The notes under the pieces were generated by a model, which did no database searches, was not told the DNA's origin, and was given only the letters and a program-made list of their open reading frames with translations. A DNA stretch of 64,000 bases from Thalassotalea euphylliae (GTDB taxonomy: Bacteria; Pseudomonadota; Gammaproteobacteria; Enterobacterales; Alteromonadaceae): positions 3,906,001 to 3,970,000 of the forward strand of contig NZ_QUOV01000001.1 in assembly GCF_003390395.1 (NCBI RefSeq), written 5' to 3'. The number at the start of each line of letters is the position of its first letter. Within the stretch, counting starts at the first letter, position 1. The position numbers and the translations under genes were made by a program. This document shows, one piece after another, positions 1-7,754 of this stretch.

Positions 1-75
1 CAATTGAAGTCAGATGGCTTAGCAAGTGAGTAACATTACTCCCCATACTGGACTAGTAGCATTAGGAGATTCAGC

Positions 76-519
76 ATGCCAGACAAACAAAAAGCATTAG
101 GCATTCTCGCGTTAGCTGGCGTAGCGCCATACCAGGAAAAAGCTGGTGAAGAGTACATGAACGCTGACCAGCTAGAGCATTTTAAAAAGATTTTAGAAGC
201 TTGGCGTAACCAATTGCGTGAAGAAGTTGATCGCACAGTAACTCACATGCAAGACGAAGCAGCGAACTTCCCTGATCCAGTTGACCGTGCAGCGCAAGAA
301 GAAGAGTTCAGCTTAGAATTACGTACCCGTGACCGCGAGCGTAAACTGATCAAGAAAATTGAGAAAACTCTACAGCTAATCGAAGAAGACGATTTTGGTT
401 TCTGTAATTCATGTGGCATTGAAATTGGTATTCGCCGCTTAGAAGCGCGCCCTACTGCCGATTTATGCATTGAATGTAAAACGCTAGCAGAAATCAAAGA
501 ACGCCAAATGGCGGGCTAA
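76..519 (+). CDS. dksA: RNA polymerase-binding transcription factor DksA
   Basis: DksA enters the secondary channel of RNA polymerase and, with ppGpp, adjusts rRNA and amino-acid promoters during the stringent response. The 147-residue length fits the family (151 in E. coli). The coiled-coil tip motif DPVDRA carries the two key aspartates D67 and D70. The zinc finger has four cysteines (C110, C113, C131, C134), so this is the classical Cys4 form and not the zinc-free paralogue. A Shine-Dalgarno TAGGAG lies seven bases before the ATG at 76. It heads the run dksA-gluQ-pcnB-folK-panBC, an order well known in gammaproteobacteria. Confidence 0.97.
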   Translation: MPDKQKALGILALAGVAPYQEKAGEEYMNADQLEHFKKILEAWRNQLREEVDRTVTHMQDEAANFPDPVDRAAQEEEFSLELRTRDRERKLIKKIEKTLQLIEEDDFGFCNSCGIEIGIRRLEARPTADLCIECKTLAEIKERQMAG

Positions 520-545
520 CGCGCTAAGCAACCTACCAAAAATCG

Positions 546-1448
546 ATGGCGTTTTCGCTAATACAGCGGCCGAGTACCCAATATCGCGGCCGCTTTGCTC
601 CCTCTCCCTCTGGTTTACTTCATTTTGGTTCTTTATTAACGGCACTGGCTAGCTATTTAGACGCTAAAGCCAATGACGGCCTGTGGCTATTACGCATTGA
701 AGATATTGATCCACCACGTGAACAAGCAGGCGCTGCCGACGAAATACTGCGTACCCTTGAAGACTATGGCCTGCATTGGGATGAACAAGTACGTTACCAA
801 AGCCAGCAATCCGCCCTTTATGAACAAGTATTAAGTGAACTTGCAGCGCATAACCTAACCTATGCCTGTGCCTGTACTCGTGCACAGATAAAGGCTAGCG
901 GTGGTATTTATAGCGGTCACTGCCAACACTTAGACTTGCCTTATCCTGCACACGCCGTTCGCATTCGCAATCAAATTAAAGCAGACAACTACCAAGATTT
1001 AATTCAAGGTAAGGTGCAATGTGACCCTGCACTTGCTGGAGAAGACTTTATTATCAAGCGCAAAGACGGCCTGTACGCCTACCAATTGGCAGTGGTCAGT
1101 GACGATATAGATCAGGGCGTCACCCATATTGTGCGCGGCTGTGACTTGCTTGAGCCAACCGCACGACAGCTTACGCTTTATCAAACCTTTGGTGTTGCTG
1201 CACCGCAATATGCGCATGTGCCGCTGATAACTACACATGATGGCTATAAGCTAAGTAAGCAAAATAAGGCGCCAGCAATTGATCGCAAAGCGCCACAAGC
1301 CAGTATCATCAGTGCGTTAGACTATTTAGGCCAGCAGCCCCCAGCGCAGCTAAACGATGGTACACCTGAAGAAATACTCGCGTGGGCAGTCGAACACTGG
1401 CAATTAACGAATGTGCCTAAACAAGCGAGCATCGCATTGCCTGCATAG
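546..1448 (+). CDS. gluQ: glutamyl-Q tRNA(Asp) synthetase
   Basis: This truncated glutamyl-tRNA-synthetase paralogue (also called YadB or GluQRS) activates glutamate and attaches it to the queuosine base at position 34 of tRNA(Asp). The 300-residue protein has the class I signature around PSPSGLLHFGSL (residues 20-31). A zinc site is formed by C108, C110, Y122 and C126. The KMSKS-like loop KLSKQ is at 235-239. The anticodon-binding domain of true GluRS is absent, as expected for GluQ. It lies 26 bases after dksA, its usual neighbour. No strong ribosome binding site is visible before the ATG, so translation may be weak or coupled to dksA. Confidence 0.93.
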   Translation: MAFSLIQRPSTQYRGRFAPSPSGLLHFGSLLTALASYLDAKANDGLWLLRIEDIDPPREQAGAADEILRTLEDYGLHWDEQVRYQSQQSALYEQVLSELAAHNLTYACACTRAQIKASGGIYSGHCQHLDLPYPAHAVRIRNQIKADNYQDLIQGKVQCDPALAGEDFIIKRKDGLYAYQLAVVSDDIDQGVTHIVRGCDLLEPTARQLTLYQTFGVAAPQYAHVPLITTHDGYKLSKQNKAPAIDRKAPQASIISALDYLGQQPPAQLNDGTPEEILAWAVEHWQLTNVPKQASIALPA

Positions 1449-1574
1449 CATTCATTGTATTAGAACTTTTATTCTAATTGCCGATAGTTTTCATTCTCTT
1501 TTGTTGGTGGCTAGGTTAAAATTGCGCCGTTTTGAGACTTGCGTCTTAGACGTTCTTTGTATTCCGAGGTTGTT

Positions 1575-2999
1575 ATTATTAAACGCGTTATCAATTTGTG
1601 TAAAAAAGTACTGAGTCGAGACAAAGCTAAGCAAGAAAGTGCTAGCACGGCTGATCAGTCATTTCCTATTGTCATTGCTCGTGACCAGCACACTGTGTCA
1701 CGTAAATTTATTAGCGATAATGCGCTAAAGGTACTTTATCGCCTGAAAAAGGGTGGCTATGACGCCTACCTTGTCGGCGGTGGTGTGCGTGACATGTTGC
1801 TCGGCATCGAGCCCAAAGATTTTGATATCGCTACGAACGCAACGCCAGAACAAATTAAGGCGTTATTTCGCAATTGTCGCTTAATTGGTAGACGCTTTCG
1901 CTTAGCTCATATTGTTTTTGGCCGCGATATTATCGAAGTTGCCACTTTCCGTGGTCACCACGACAGCGCGAGTGACAAGCAAAAAGAGTGTAAGAAAACC
2001 TCCAAGCAAAGTGCTGATGGTATGCTTCTTCGCGACAATATTTACGGCTCGATTGATGAAGATGCCGAGCGTCGCGACTTTACCATCAATGCCCTGTACT
2101 ACAGCGTAGAAAACTTCAACATTTACGATTTTGCCGGTGGTGTTGCCGATATTGAACAACGTTTAATTCGTTTAATTGGCGACCCTGAAACACGCTACCG
2201 CGAAGACCCTGTGCGAATGCTGCGCGCAGTGCGTTTTGCCACTAAATTAGATATGGAAATTGGCGAAGAAACGGCTCAGCCCATTAAGCCTCTGGCTAAT
2301 TTACTGCTTAACATCCCGCCAGCACGTATGTTTGAAGAGTTCCTAAAGCTATTTGTTTCAGGCAAAGCATTAGCAAATTTTCACATGCTCAGAGACTACG
2401 GGCTATTTGAATACCTATTCCCAATTGTTGAACAAAACTTAATAGCTGAACAAGCGCAAGCTGAAGATCATATGTCGCGCTTTATTCAACTAGCGATGAG
2501 CAACACAGATCAGCGCATTAATACCAACCAAAGAGTAACGCCAGCATTTTTACTCGCTGCCTTCTTATGGTACCCATTGTCTCGTCAAGTCACACAATTG
2601 AGGCAAACAACGCAATTAACGCCGCAAGACGCATTTTTCGCCGCGCTACATGAAGTGATGTCAGAGCAGCAACGCAGTATTGCCGTGCCGAAACGCTTCC
2701 AAGCACCAATGAAAGACATTTGGATACTGCAAGACAAGCTTGCTCGTCGCGAAGGCAAGCGCGCTTACAAAGCGTTTGAGCACCCTAAATTTAGAGCCGG
2801 TTATGACTTCTTGCTATTGCGTGGTGAAATTGAAGGCGGTGAAACAGCCCAGCTCGCCAAATGGTGGACCGATTTCCAAGAAGCGTCACCAGAATCACAG
2901 CAAATGATGATTAAGTCGGTTGCTGGCAGCCGCCCGGCACGCCGTTCCGTGCGAAAACGCCGTAAGCCGCGTAAAGCAAGTACTGGCAAGGCTGAATAG
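1575..2999 (+). CDS. pcnB: poly(A) polymerase I, probable AUU start
   Basis: PcnB adds 3' poly(A) tails that mark RNA for decay and controls RNA I of ColE1-type plasmids. The nucleotidyltransferase core has the GGG motif (68-70) and the metal ligands of KDFDIAT (D82, D84), followed by an RNA-binding region and a basic tail rich in RKRR. No in-frame ATG lies near the conserved N-terminus. An in-frame TTG at 1539 would add 12 residues unlike the family. The ATT at 1575 has GAGG (1566-1569) five bases upstream and begins the segment IIKRVINLCKKVLSR, which lines up with the N-terminus of E. coli PcnB. E. coli pcnB is itself known to start at AUU. From here the product is 474 residues. folK starts two bases after the stop. 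Confidence 0.93.
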   Translation: MIKRVINLCKKVLSRDKAKQESASTADQSFPIVIARDQHTVSRKFISDNALKVLYRLKKGGYDAYLVGGGVRDMLLGIEPKDFDIATNATPEQIKALFRNCRLIGRRFRLAHIVFGRDIIEVATFRGHHDSASDKQKECKKTSKQSADGMLLRDNIYGSIDEDAERRDFTINALYYSVENFNIYDFAGGVADIEQRLIRLIGDPETRYREDPVRMLRAVRFATKLDMEIGEETAQPIKPLANLLLNIPPARMFEEFLKLFVSGKALANFHMLRDYGLFEYLFPIVEQNLIAEQAQAEDHMSRFIQLAMSNTDQRINTNQRVTPAFLLAAFLWYPLSRQVTQLRQTTQLTPQDAFFAALHEVMSEQQRSIAVPKRFQAPMKDIWILQDKLARREGKRAYKAFEHPKFRAGYDFLLLRGEIEGGETAQLAKWWTDFQEASPESQQMMIKSVAGSRPARRSVRKRRKPRKASTGKAE

Positions 3000-3001
3000 G
3001 C

Positions 3002-3499
3002 ATGGCAATCGCGTATATTGGTTTAGGTAGTAACCTTGCAGAGCCCGCAAAGCAAATTCAACAAGCGGTTGATGCGATAAGCACAATAGAGCGCTCGCGT
3101 ATTGCTGCACTTTCAAGCCTATTCTTTAGTCGCCCTATGGGACCTCAAGACCAGCCAGATTATATGAACGCAGTGCTGGCACTTGATACAGAGCTGACGC
3201 CAATTGAATTATTAGATGCGCTGCAGGCGATAGAAAAGCAAGCCGGTCGTGTGCGTAAAGACGATCGCTGGGGTCCGCGTATTCTCGACTTGGATATCAT
3301 CTTATTCGACCAACAAATTATTGATAATGAGCGCTTAACCATTCCACATTACGGTATGAAAGAGCGCGAATTTGTACTATACCCTTTGGCAGAAATTGCC
3401 CCTCAACTTGTGTTACCTGATGGTGATCTCGTTAGTGAATTAAGTAAAGCGATTGCAACTAACGGGTTAAAAATTTATGGTAAGTTGCAACTTAACTAG
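3002..3499 (+). CDS. folK: 2-amino-4-hydroxy-6-hydroxymethyldihydropteridine pyrophosphokinase
   Basis: FolK transfers pyrophosphate from ATP to 6-hydroxymethyl-7,8-dihydropterin, the step before dihydropteroate synthase in folate synthesis. The 165-residue protein opens with the typical YIGLGSNL and carries the family signature GPRILDLDIILF, whose D96 and D98 bind the two magnesium ions. The ATG lies two bases after the pcnB stop codon, so the genes are probably co-transcribed and translationally linked, the usual pcnB-folK arrangement. Nothing is unusual in length or motifs. Confidence 0.95.
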   Translation: MAIAYIGLGSNLAEPAKQIQQAVDAISTIERSRIAALSSLFFSRPMGPQDQPDYMNAVLALDTELTPIELLDALQAIEKQAGRVRKDDRWGPRILDLDIILFDQQIIDNERLTIPHYGMKEREFVLYPLAEIAPQLVLPDGDLVSELSKAIATNGLKIYGKLQLN

Positions 3500-3579
3500 C
3501 TGAGCAAGCTAGTGTTAACCGTTAGCTAAGCTAGTGGTTTGATTGACTAAGGTGTAACGTCACTTACTCGGAAAAAATT

Positions 3580-4374
3580 ATGGCTAAAATTACAACATCT
3601 AAGCTATTAAAAATGAAACAAAATGGTGAGAAGATTTCCACCATTACCGCCTACGATGCCAGCTTTGCTAAGCTTTTCGATCAAGCGGGTATCCACGCTA
3701 TTCTTATTGGTGATTCACTCGGTATGGTATTACAAGGTAACGACGATACCTTGCCCGTAACCGTTGAAGATATGGCTTACCACACACGCTGTGTTAAAGC
3801 TGGCGTTGAAAACACGCTGATTATTAGTGACTTGTCATTTATGAGCTATGCCACCAAAGAACAAGCTTTTGAAAACGCTACTAAGTTAATGCAAGCGGGC
3901 GCTTCAATTGTCAAAATGGAAGGCGGTAGCTGGTTGGTTGACACCATTAAGGGTTTAGTAGAGCGCGGTATTCCAGTATGTGGTCACTTAGGCCTTACAC
4001 CCCAGTCAGTGAATGTATTTGGTGGCTTCAAAGTACAAGGGCGCGAACAAGCGCAAGCACAAGCTATGATTGAAGAAGCTAAAGCATTGGAAGCCGCAGG
4101 CATTCAAGTACTGGTACTAGAGTGCATTCCAGAAAGCCTCGGCAAGGCGATTAGTGAAGCGGTTAGTGTTCCAACCATAGGCATTGGCGCAGGTCGCCAT
4201 ACTGATGGCCAAATCTTAGTAATGCACGACGCATTAGGTATTTCGTGCAGCTACATGCCAAAATTCTCGCGCAACTTCCTCAAAGATACTGGCGATATTA
4301 AGCAAGCTATCGAACTTTATATCGATGAAGTGGCAAATGGTAACTTCCCTGGCGAAGACCACATTTTTAGCTAG
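3580..4374 (+). CDS. panB: 3-methyl-2-oxobutanoate hydroxymethyltransferase
   Basis: PanB makes ketopantoate from 2-oxoisovalerate and methylenetetrahydrofolate, the committed step of pantothenate synthesis. The 264-residue protein shows the TIM-barrel family motifs: [12 protein letters not shown] near the N-terminus, GDSLGMV with the metal-binding aspartate, VKMEGG, and GHLGLTPQS. The C-terminal FARNF-type segment appears as FSRNF. It starts 80 bases after folK and 17 bases before panC, so panBC form an operon. The site before the ATG is only weakly purine-rich. Confidence 0.97.
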   Translation: MAKITTSKLLKMKQNGEKISTITAYDASFAKLFDQAGIHAILIGDSLGMVLQGNDDTLPVTVEDMAYHTRCVKAGVENTLIISDLSFMSYATKEQAFENATKLMQAGASIVKMEGGSWLVDTIKGLVERGIPVCGHLGLTPQSVNVFGGFKVQGREQAQAQAMIEEAKALEAAGIQVLVLECIPESLGKAISEAVSVPTIGIGAGRHTDGQILVMHDALGISCSYMPKFSRNFLKDTGDIKQAIELYIDEVANGNFPGEDHIFS

Positions 4375-4391
4375 GTAAGGACAGAATTTCG

Positions 4392-5243
4392 ATGCAAGTT
4401 GTTAGTGATATTCAGTCGTTACGAACGCAAATAAAAGCGTGGCAACAACAAGGTTTAACCATTGGTTTTGTGCCGACCATGGGTAATTTACACCAAGGCC
4501 ACTTAGCCTTAGTCAAAGCAGCCAAGCAACGCGCCGACAAAGTAGTGGCGAGTATTTTTGTCAACCCAATGCAATTTGGTGCGGGGGAAGATATCGATAA
4601 TTACCCGCGTACAATGAAAGCCGATCAAGAAAAACTAACGGCAGAAGGCACAGATCTGCTCTTTACACCAACACCTGATATTGTCTATCCGAAAGGATTA
4701 GACAAACAAAGCTATGTTGAAGTATTACAAGTGTCTGACGGTTACTGCGGCGAAAGTCGCCCTGGCCATTTTCGCGGCGTAGCAACGGTTGTTTGTAAAC
4801 TCTTTAACTTAGTACAACCTGACATTGCATGCTTTGGCTTAAAAGACTACCAGCAAGTACAAGTGATTCAGACCATGGTTGAAGACTTGAACATGCCGAT
4901 TGACATAGTGCCTGTTGCAACCAAACGCGAAGACAGTGGGCTCGCCATGAGCTCACGCAACGGCTATCTAACGGCAGAAGAAAAAGCTAATGCGCCTGCG
5001 CTTTACCAAAACATGCAGTGGCTTGCCGAGCAAATTCAAAATAACGACGACTTTATTGGCCTAGCCAAACAAGCCGAAGCGAAAATCAATGCCGCTGGCA
5101 TGCAGGTTGACTACCTCAATATTGTTCACGCCCGCACGCTGCAACCTGCCAGCGAAGACGATAACGAGCTGGTTATTTTAGCCGCCGCCTACTGCGGTAA
5201 AGCCAGATTGATTGATAATTTGCAGGTCACCATTAGCAAGTGA
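4392..5243 (+). CDS. panC: pantoate--beta-alanine ligase
   Basis: PanC condenses pantoate with beta-alanine using ATP to give pantothenate. The 283-residue length is normal. Nucleotide-binding motifs are [11 protein letters not shown] (HIGH type) and the KMSKS-like [16 protein letters not shown] and [11 protein letters not shown] are also diagnostic. panD (aspartate decarboxylase), which commonly accompanies panBC in gammaproteobacteria, does not follow. The beta-alanine source is probably panP at 7755-9395. A short block of near-identical TAGCAAGTAAT units follows the stop codon. Confidence 0.97.
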   Translation: MQVVSDIQSLRTQIKAWQQQGLTIGFVPTMGNLHQGHLALVKAAKQRADKVVASIFVNPMQFGAGEDIDNYPRTMKADQEKLTAEGTDLLFTPTPDIVYPKGLDKQSYVEVLQVSDGYCGESRPGHFRGVATVVCKLFNLVQPDIACFGLKDYQQVQVIQTMVEDLNMPIDIVPVATKREDSGLAMSSRNGYLTAEEKANAPALYQNMQWLAEQIQNNDDFIGLAKQAEAKINAAGMQVDYLNIVHARTLQPASEDDNELVILAAAYCGKARLIDNLQVTISK

Positions 5244-5280
5244 TGTAGCAAGTAATATAACAAATCATATAGCAAGTAAT
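5233..5280 (+). repeat. short reiterated TAGCAAGTAAT motif after panC
   Basis: TAGCAAGTGAT overlaps the panC stop, and TAGCAAGTAAT then occurs twice more within about 45 bases. This may be small slippage or duplication; no function is evident. Confidence 0.4.
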
Positions 5281-5349
5281 GAATCATCAAACCTTGTTGT
5301 TTTGATGCCGACTTGTTGCCTGATAACCACAAATTATTAAATTATCACC

Positions 5350-5387
5350 AAAGCGTTAGTGTTCGTATAAACGAAACTAACGCTTTT
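5350..5387. terminator. bidirectional terminator between panC and the convergent gene
   Basis: The arms AAAGCGTTAGT and ACTAACGCTTT, extended by TTCGT/ACGAA with one bulged base, enclose a short ATAA loop. T-rich sequence follows on the + strand. It would end panBC, and its right arm overlaps the 3' end of the minus-strand gene at 5377. Confidence 0.75.
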
Positions 5388-6183
5388 CTTCTTTCACTCG
5401 GTAAAGTTGAAAGCTCCCATCGATCCACGAATGGGTTTTGGCAGTGTGAAAGGCATATCCATTTAATGCATTTTCATACATTGGCACCAGCAATAAATGA
5501 TTGGCAAAGCTAGGGTGCGATGTTTGGATACGATAGGCGCCATTTTCTTTCACCAACTGCTGTGGTTCAAAGCTGGTTTCATTGGTGATACCCATGCCCA
5601 AAAAGAATTTGGTAAGCGTGCTTGGCTGATCCGGATAAACAGCTAAGCTCAGCAATTCAACTTTATCGTCTTTCCTAATAGTGCCGACCCATAACCCATA
5701 GATGCCCTGCTCAGGTAGCGCTAACAGTTTGTCGATGGTTTCTCGATATTTACTCCAATATTCACGAATAGTTGAGCGATTTTTCTGATAACTTAGTTGA
5801 TATGCTTGGGAAACCATAGGCTCTCCCGCTCGGCTCTTAGTTTGTTCGAACACCATAACGTTCGACGAATCCTCGTATTCTGGCGCCAAGCTGAGGTAAT
5901 CAATATAGTCCGTACCTTCAGTATCAAACGTGATAAGGCATCGCAGTTGATCGCAGTGTATATTTTGCTCACTAAAATCCCGTTGTTTTCCATGCTGAAA
6001 AGCACTTGGAATGTTCATTTTGAAGATCTTGTGATTGCCGTTCTCGTTTAACTGCAGCAAGACAAATTCATGCTCGCTAATGCCTTCATATAACCCAGGC
6101 TTTAGCGACACTTCTTTTGCCATCACATAACCTATCGATACGGCCTGAAGTAAAAGTGATAACAAAATTGCTATTTTTCTCAA
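5377..6183 (-). CDS. unknown exported protein
   Basis: I do not recognise this family. The preferred start is TTG at 6183, because a strong AAAGGAG (complement of 6190-6196) sits six bases upstream. It gives a 268-residue protein beginning MRKIAILLSLLLQAVSIGYV, a convincing signal peptide with likely cleavage after VMA. A GTG 42 bases further upstream would bury the signal sequence. The mature part is soluble, rich in aromatic residues and Gln/Glu, with two cysteines in HCDQLRC that could form a disulfide. It has its own terminator and lies between unrelated transcription units. Periplasmic location is an inference from the signal peptide. Confidence 0.7.
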   Translation of the reverse strand: MRKIAILLSLLLQAVSIGYVMAKEVSLKPGLYEGISEHEFVLLQLNENGNHKIFKMNIPSAFQHGKQRDFSEQNIHCDQLRCLITFDTEGTDYIDYLSLAPEYEDSSNVMVFEQTKSRAGEPMVSQAYQLSYQKNRSTIREYWSKYRETIDKLLALPEQGIYGLWVGTIRKDDKVELLSLAVYPDQPSTLTKFFLGMGITNETSFEPQQLVKENGAYRIQTSHPSFANHLLLVPMYENALNGYAFHTAKTHSWIDGSFQLYRVKEEKR

Positions 6184-6290
6184 TGAAAACTCCTTTAATG
6201 AATTGAGCAACCTAAGTTCAAACACCTTACGCTAACTAATTCACAATGAAAAATAAACATTCGCATTTCTCTAATCATGTAATTAACGAC

Positions 6291-6319
6291 AATAAGTTAT
6301 CGTTTTTCGATAACTTATT
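6291..6319. promoter_or_regulatory. perfect 12-bp inverted repeat, candidate operator
   Basis: AATAAGTTATCG and its exact complement CGATAACTTATT flank a TTTTT loop, about 50 bases before the DUF2975 gene. It is followed by A-rich sequence, not a U-run. It could be an operator for the HTH protein encoded two genes downstream, or a 5' UTR hairpin. The role is inferred. Confidence 0.45.
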
Positions 6320-6369
6320 ATTGAAAAATAAATTTTTAATGTCTACATTATCACCAAAAGGAGGTTTCT

Positions 6370-6867
6370 ATGATTGCATTTCAAAAACTTTGCCAGCTAA
6401 ATCAAGGCAAGATAATGGGCTTTACTATTTTTATGGGCATTATGACCCTAATGAGCTTGGTTGGCGGCATTGCCATTATCAGTAAAAAAGGAGTCGCAGA
6501 GTTTGCTAGTGATCCTGTTTTCTTTAATCTTATGATCACCGTTCCCACTTCTTTTATTTTCCTCTTGTTAGTGCACAAAATCTTCAACTTATACATTCAA
6601 GGAGAATTTTTTACCGCCAACGTACTTAACGTATTTAAAACCATCGCTAAGCTAGCCATCTCATATGGGCTTATTATCAAGCCTGGCATTGTGGTCGCAA
6701 CAGAATACTTAGCACTCGCCAATCAAGGTGAAGATTTTAGCTTTACTACGCTATACCTTGGCTCTGCGGAATTTGTGGTCGCCGTTATTGGTTATTGCCT
6801 GCACCTTGCCGCTGCCGTAACCAAAATTTCACGAGAGTTAGAAGAAGAGCAGGAGTTAACCATTTAA
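6370..6867 (+). CDS. DUF2975 family membrane protein
   Basis: This 165-residue integral membrane protein matches the DUF2975 pattern of four hydrophobic segments: around residues 17-38, 52-70, 90-110 and 128-150. The motif FNLYIQGEFFTANVLNVFK is typical of that family. Function is unknown. DUF2975 genes are commonly followed by a small XRE/YozG-type regulator, and that is what is found two bases downstream. AAAGGAGG lies seven bases before the ATG and is one of the strongest ribosome binding sites in the window. Confidence 0.85.
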   Translation: MIAFQKLCQLNQGKIMGFTIFMGIMTLMSLVGGIAIISKKGVAEFASDPVFFNLMITVPTSFIFLLLVHKIFNLYIQGEFFTANVLNVFKTIAKLAISYGLIIKPGIVVATEYLALANQGEDFSFTTLYLGSAEFVVAVIGYCLHLAAAVTKISRELEEEQELTI

Positions 6868-6869
6868 TT

Positions 6870-7109
6870 ATGCCTGTTATTGTCAATTTAGACGTAGTGC
6901 TTGCGCAGCGGAAAATGAAGCTAAATGACCTAGCGGCGGCGATTGGCATTACCCCGCAAAATTTGAGCGTGCTAAAAGCAGGGCGCGCCAAAGCAATCCG
7001 TTTTAGTACGCTAGAAGCCATATGTCAGCACTTAAACTGCCAACCGGGCGATATTCTTGCTTTTGAAGAAGACTCTAGCTCACCCAACCATGTGGAAAAG
7101 GAAGTCTAA
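6870..7109 (+). CDS. small XRE/YozG-type helix-turn-helix regulator
   Basis: The ATG at 6870 gives a 79-residue protein, two bases after the DUF2975 stop. It begins VNLDVVLAQRKMKLNDLAAA and is almost entirely one helix-turn-helix domain: LAAAIGITPQNLSVLKAGRAKAIRF supplies the two DNA-contacting helices, followed by LEAICQHLNCQPGDIL. This is the Cro/YozG type paired with DUF2975 proteins. Its stop overlaps the next start by one base (TAATG), so the three genes are translationally coupled. It probably represses its own operon; the inverted repeat at 6291-6319 is a candidate target. Confidence 0.87.
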   Translation: MPVIVNLDVVLAQRKMKLNDLAAAIGITPQNLSVLKAGRAKAIRFSTLEAICQHLNCQPGDILAFEEDSSSPNHVEKEV

Positions 7110-7672
7110 TGTTACGCTTTGATTTTACCTACCAAGAACACCAAATTCGTTATACCGTTGATTTTATGGGCCGTGAAAAAGTTTATTTAAACGAGGAACT
7201 GATTGCAAAGCCAACACAGTGGTTTAAGTCCGTTAACTCAGTAACCATTAACATTAATAACGAAACGCTGAAATTGCATCGCACTATTTCATCGTGGAGC
7301 AGTGGTGAATATCAAATTACGCTGACCAACACTAAGCGAATTATCGAAAAACAAAGTCAATTTTTCTTCGATAAGCGATTGGGGGATCATGATGAAAAAC
7401 TTATTTTCAAAGGTCACGAAAGCCAATGGGTAGAAGAAATTAAACCACCGCAGCGCACGCTAAAACTCGCGTTCTTATTTTATATGCTCAGTGTATTGTA
7501 CTCATTAACCGAAGGGCTCTTTGAGCAGAACTGGGCTTTACCTCTCATATTAGTTGCAGGAGGGATAATTCTTGGCTATTCAGTCTTTGATTTTATCCGA
7601 TGCGCGATCAGCGCTTTATTTTCAGCAGGTAAAGGCCATGAAAATATAGAAGCTATCAAAGCGCAAAATTAA
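7109..7672 (+). CDS. unknown two-pass membrane protein of the DUF2975/XRE module
   Basis: I do not recognise this 187-residue protein. The first 115 residues are soluble and beta-rich, with repeated basic and aromatic residues. Two hydrophobic stretches follow (about 120-136 and 144-165), then a short polar tail. The start overlaps the HTH gene stop (TAATG), and a bidirectional terminator lies 20 bases after the stop, so it belongs to the same three-gene operon. A joint membrane-stress or sensing role is possible but has no direct support. Confidence 0.7.
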   Translation: MLRFDFTYQEHQIRYTVDFMGREKVYLNEELIAKPTQWFKSVNSVTININNETLKLHRTISSWSSGEYQITLTNTKRIIEKQSQFFFDKRLGDHDEKLIFKGHESQWVEEIKPPQRTLKLAFLFYMLSVLYSLTEGLFEQNWALPLILVAGGIILGYSVFDFIRCAISALFSAGKGHENIEAIKAQN

Positions 7673-7691
7673 GCTAAGTATTTATGTTACT

Positions 7692-7719
7692 AAAAAGCCG
7701 CGTATAAACGCGGCTTTTT
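7692..7719. terminator. bidirectional intrinsic terminator
   Basis: The perfect stem AAAAAGCCGCG / CGCGGCTTTTT encloses a TATAAA loop. It lies between the convergent module at 6370-7672 and panP, with U-runs in both directions. Confidence 0.9.
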
Positions 7720-7754
7720 GATATCAATGAGGTATTTACACTAATTGAATTAAT

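Noticed and set aside
1411..1614. 67-codon frame between gluQ and pcnB
   Set aside because: It overlaps both genes in another frame, and no protein features are seen.
6246..6485. 79-codon frame upstream of and overlapping the DUF2975 gene
   Set aside because: It overlaps the well-supported DUF2975 start in another frame, its composition is low-complexity, and it has no ribosome binding site.
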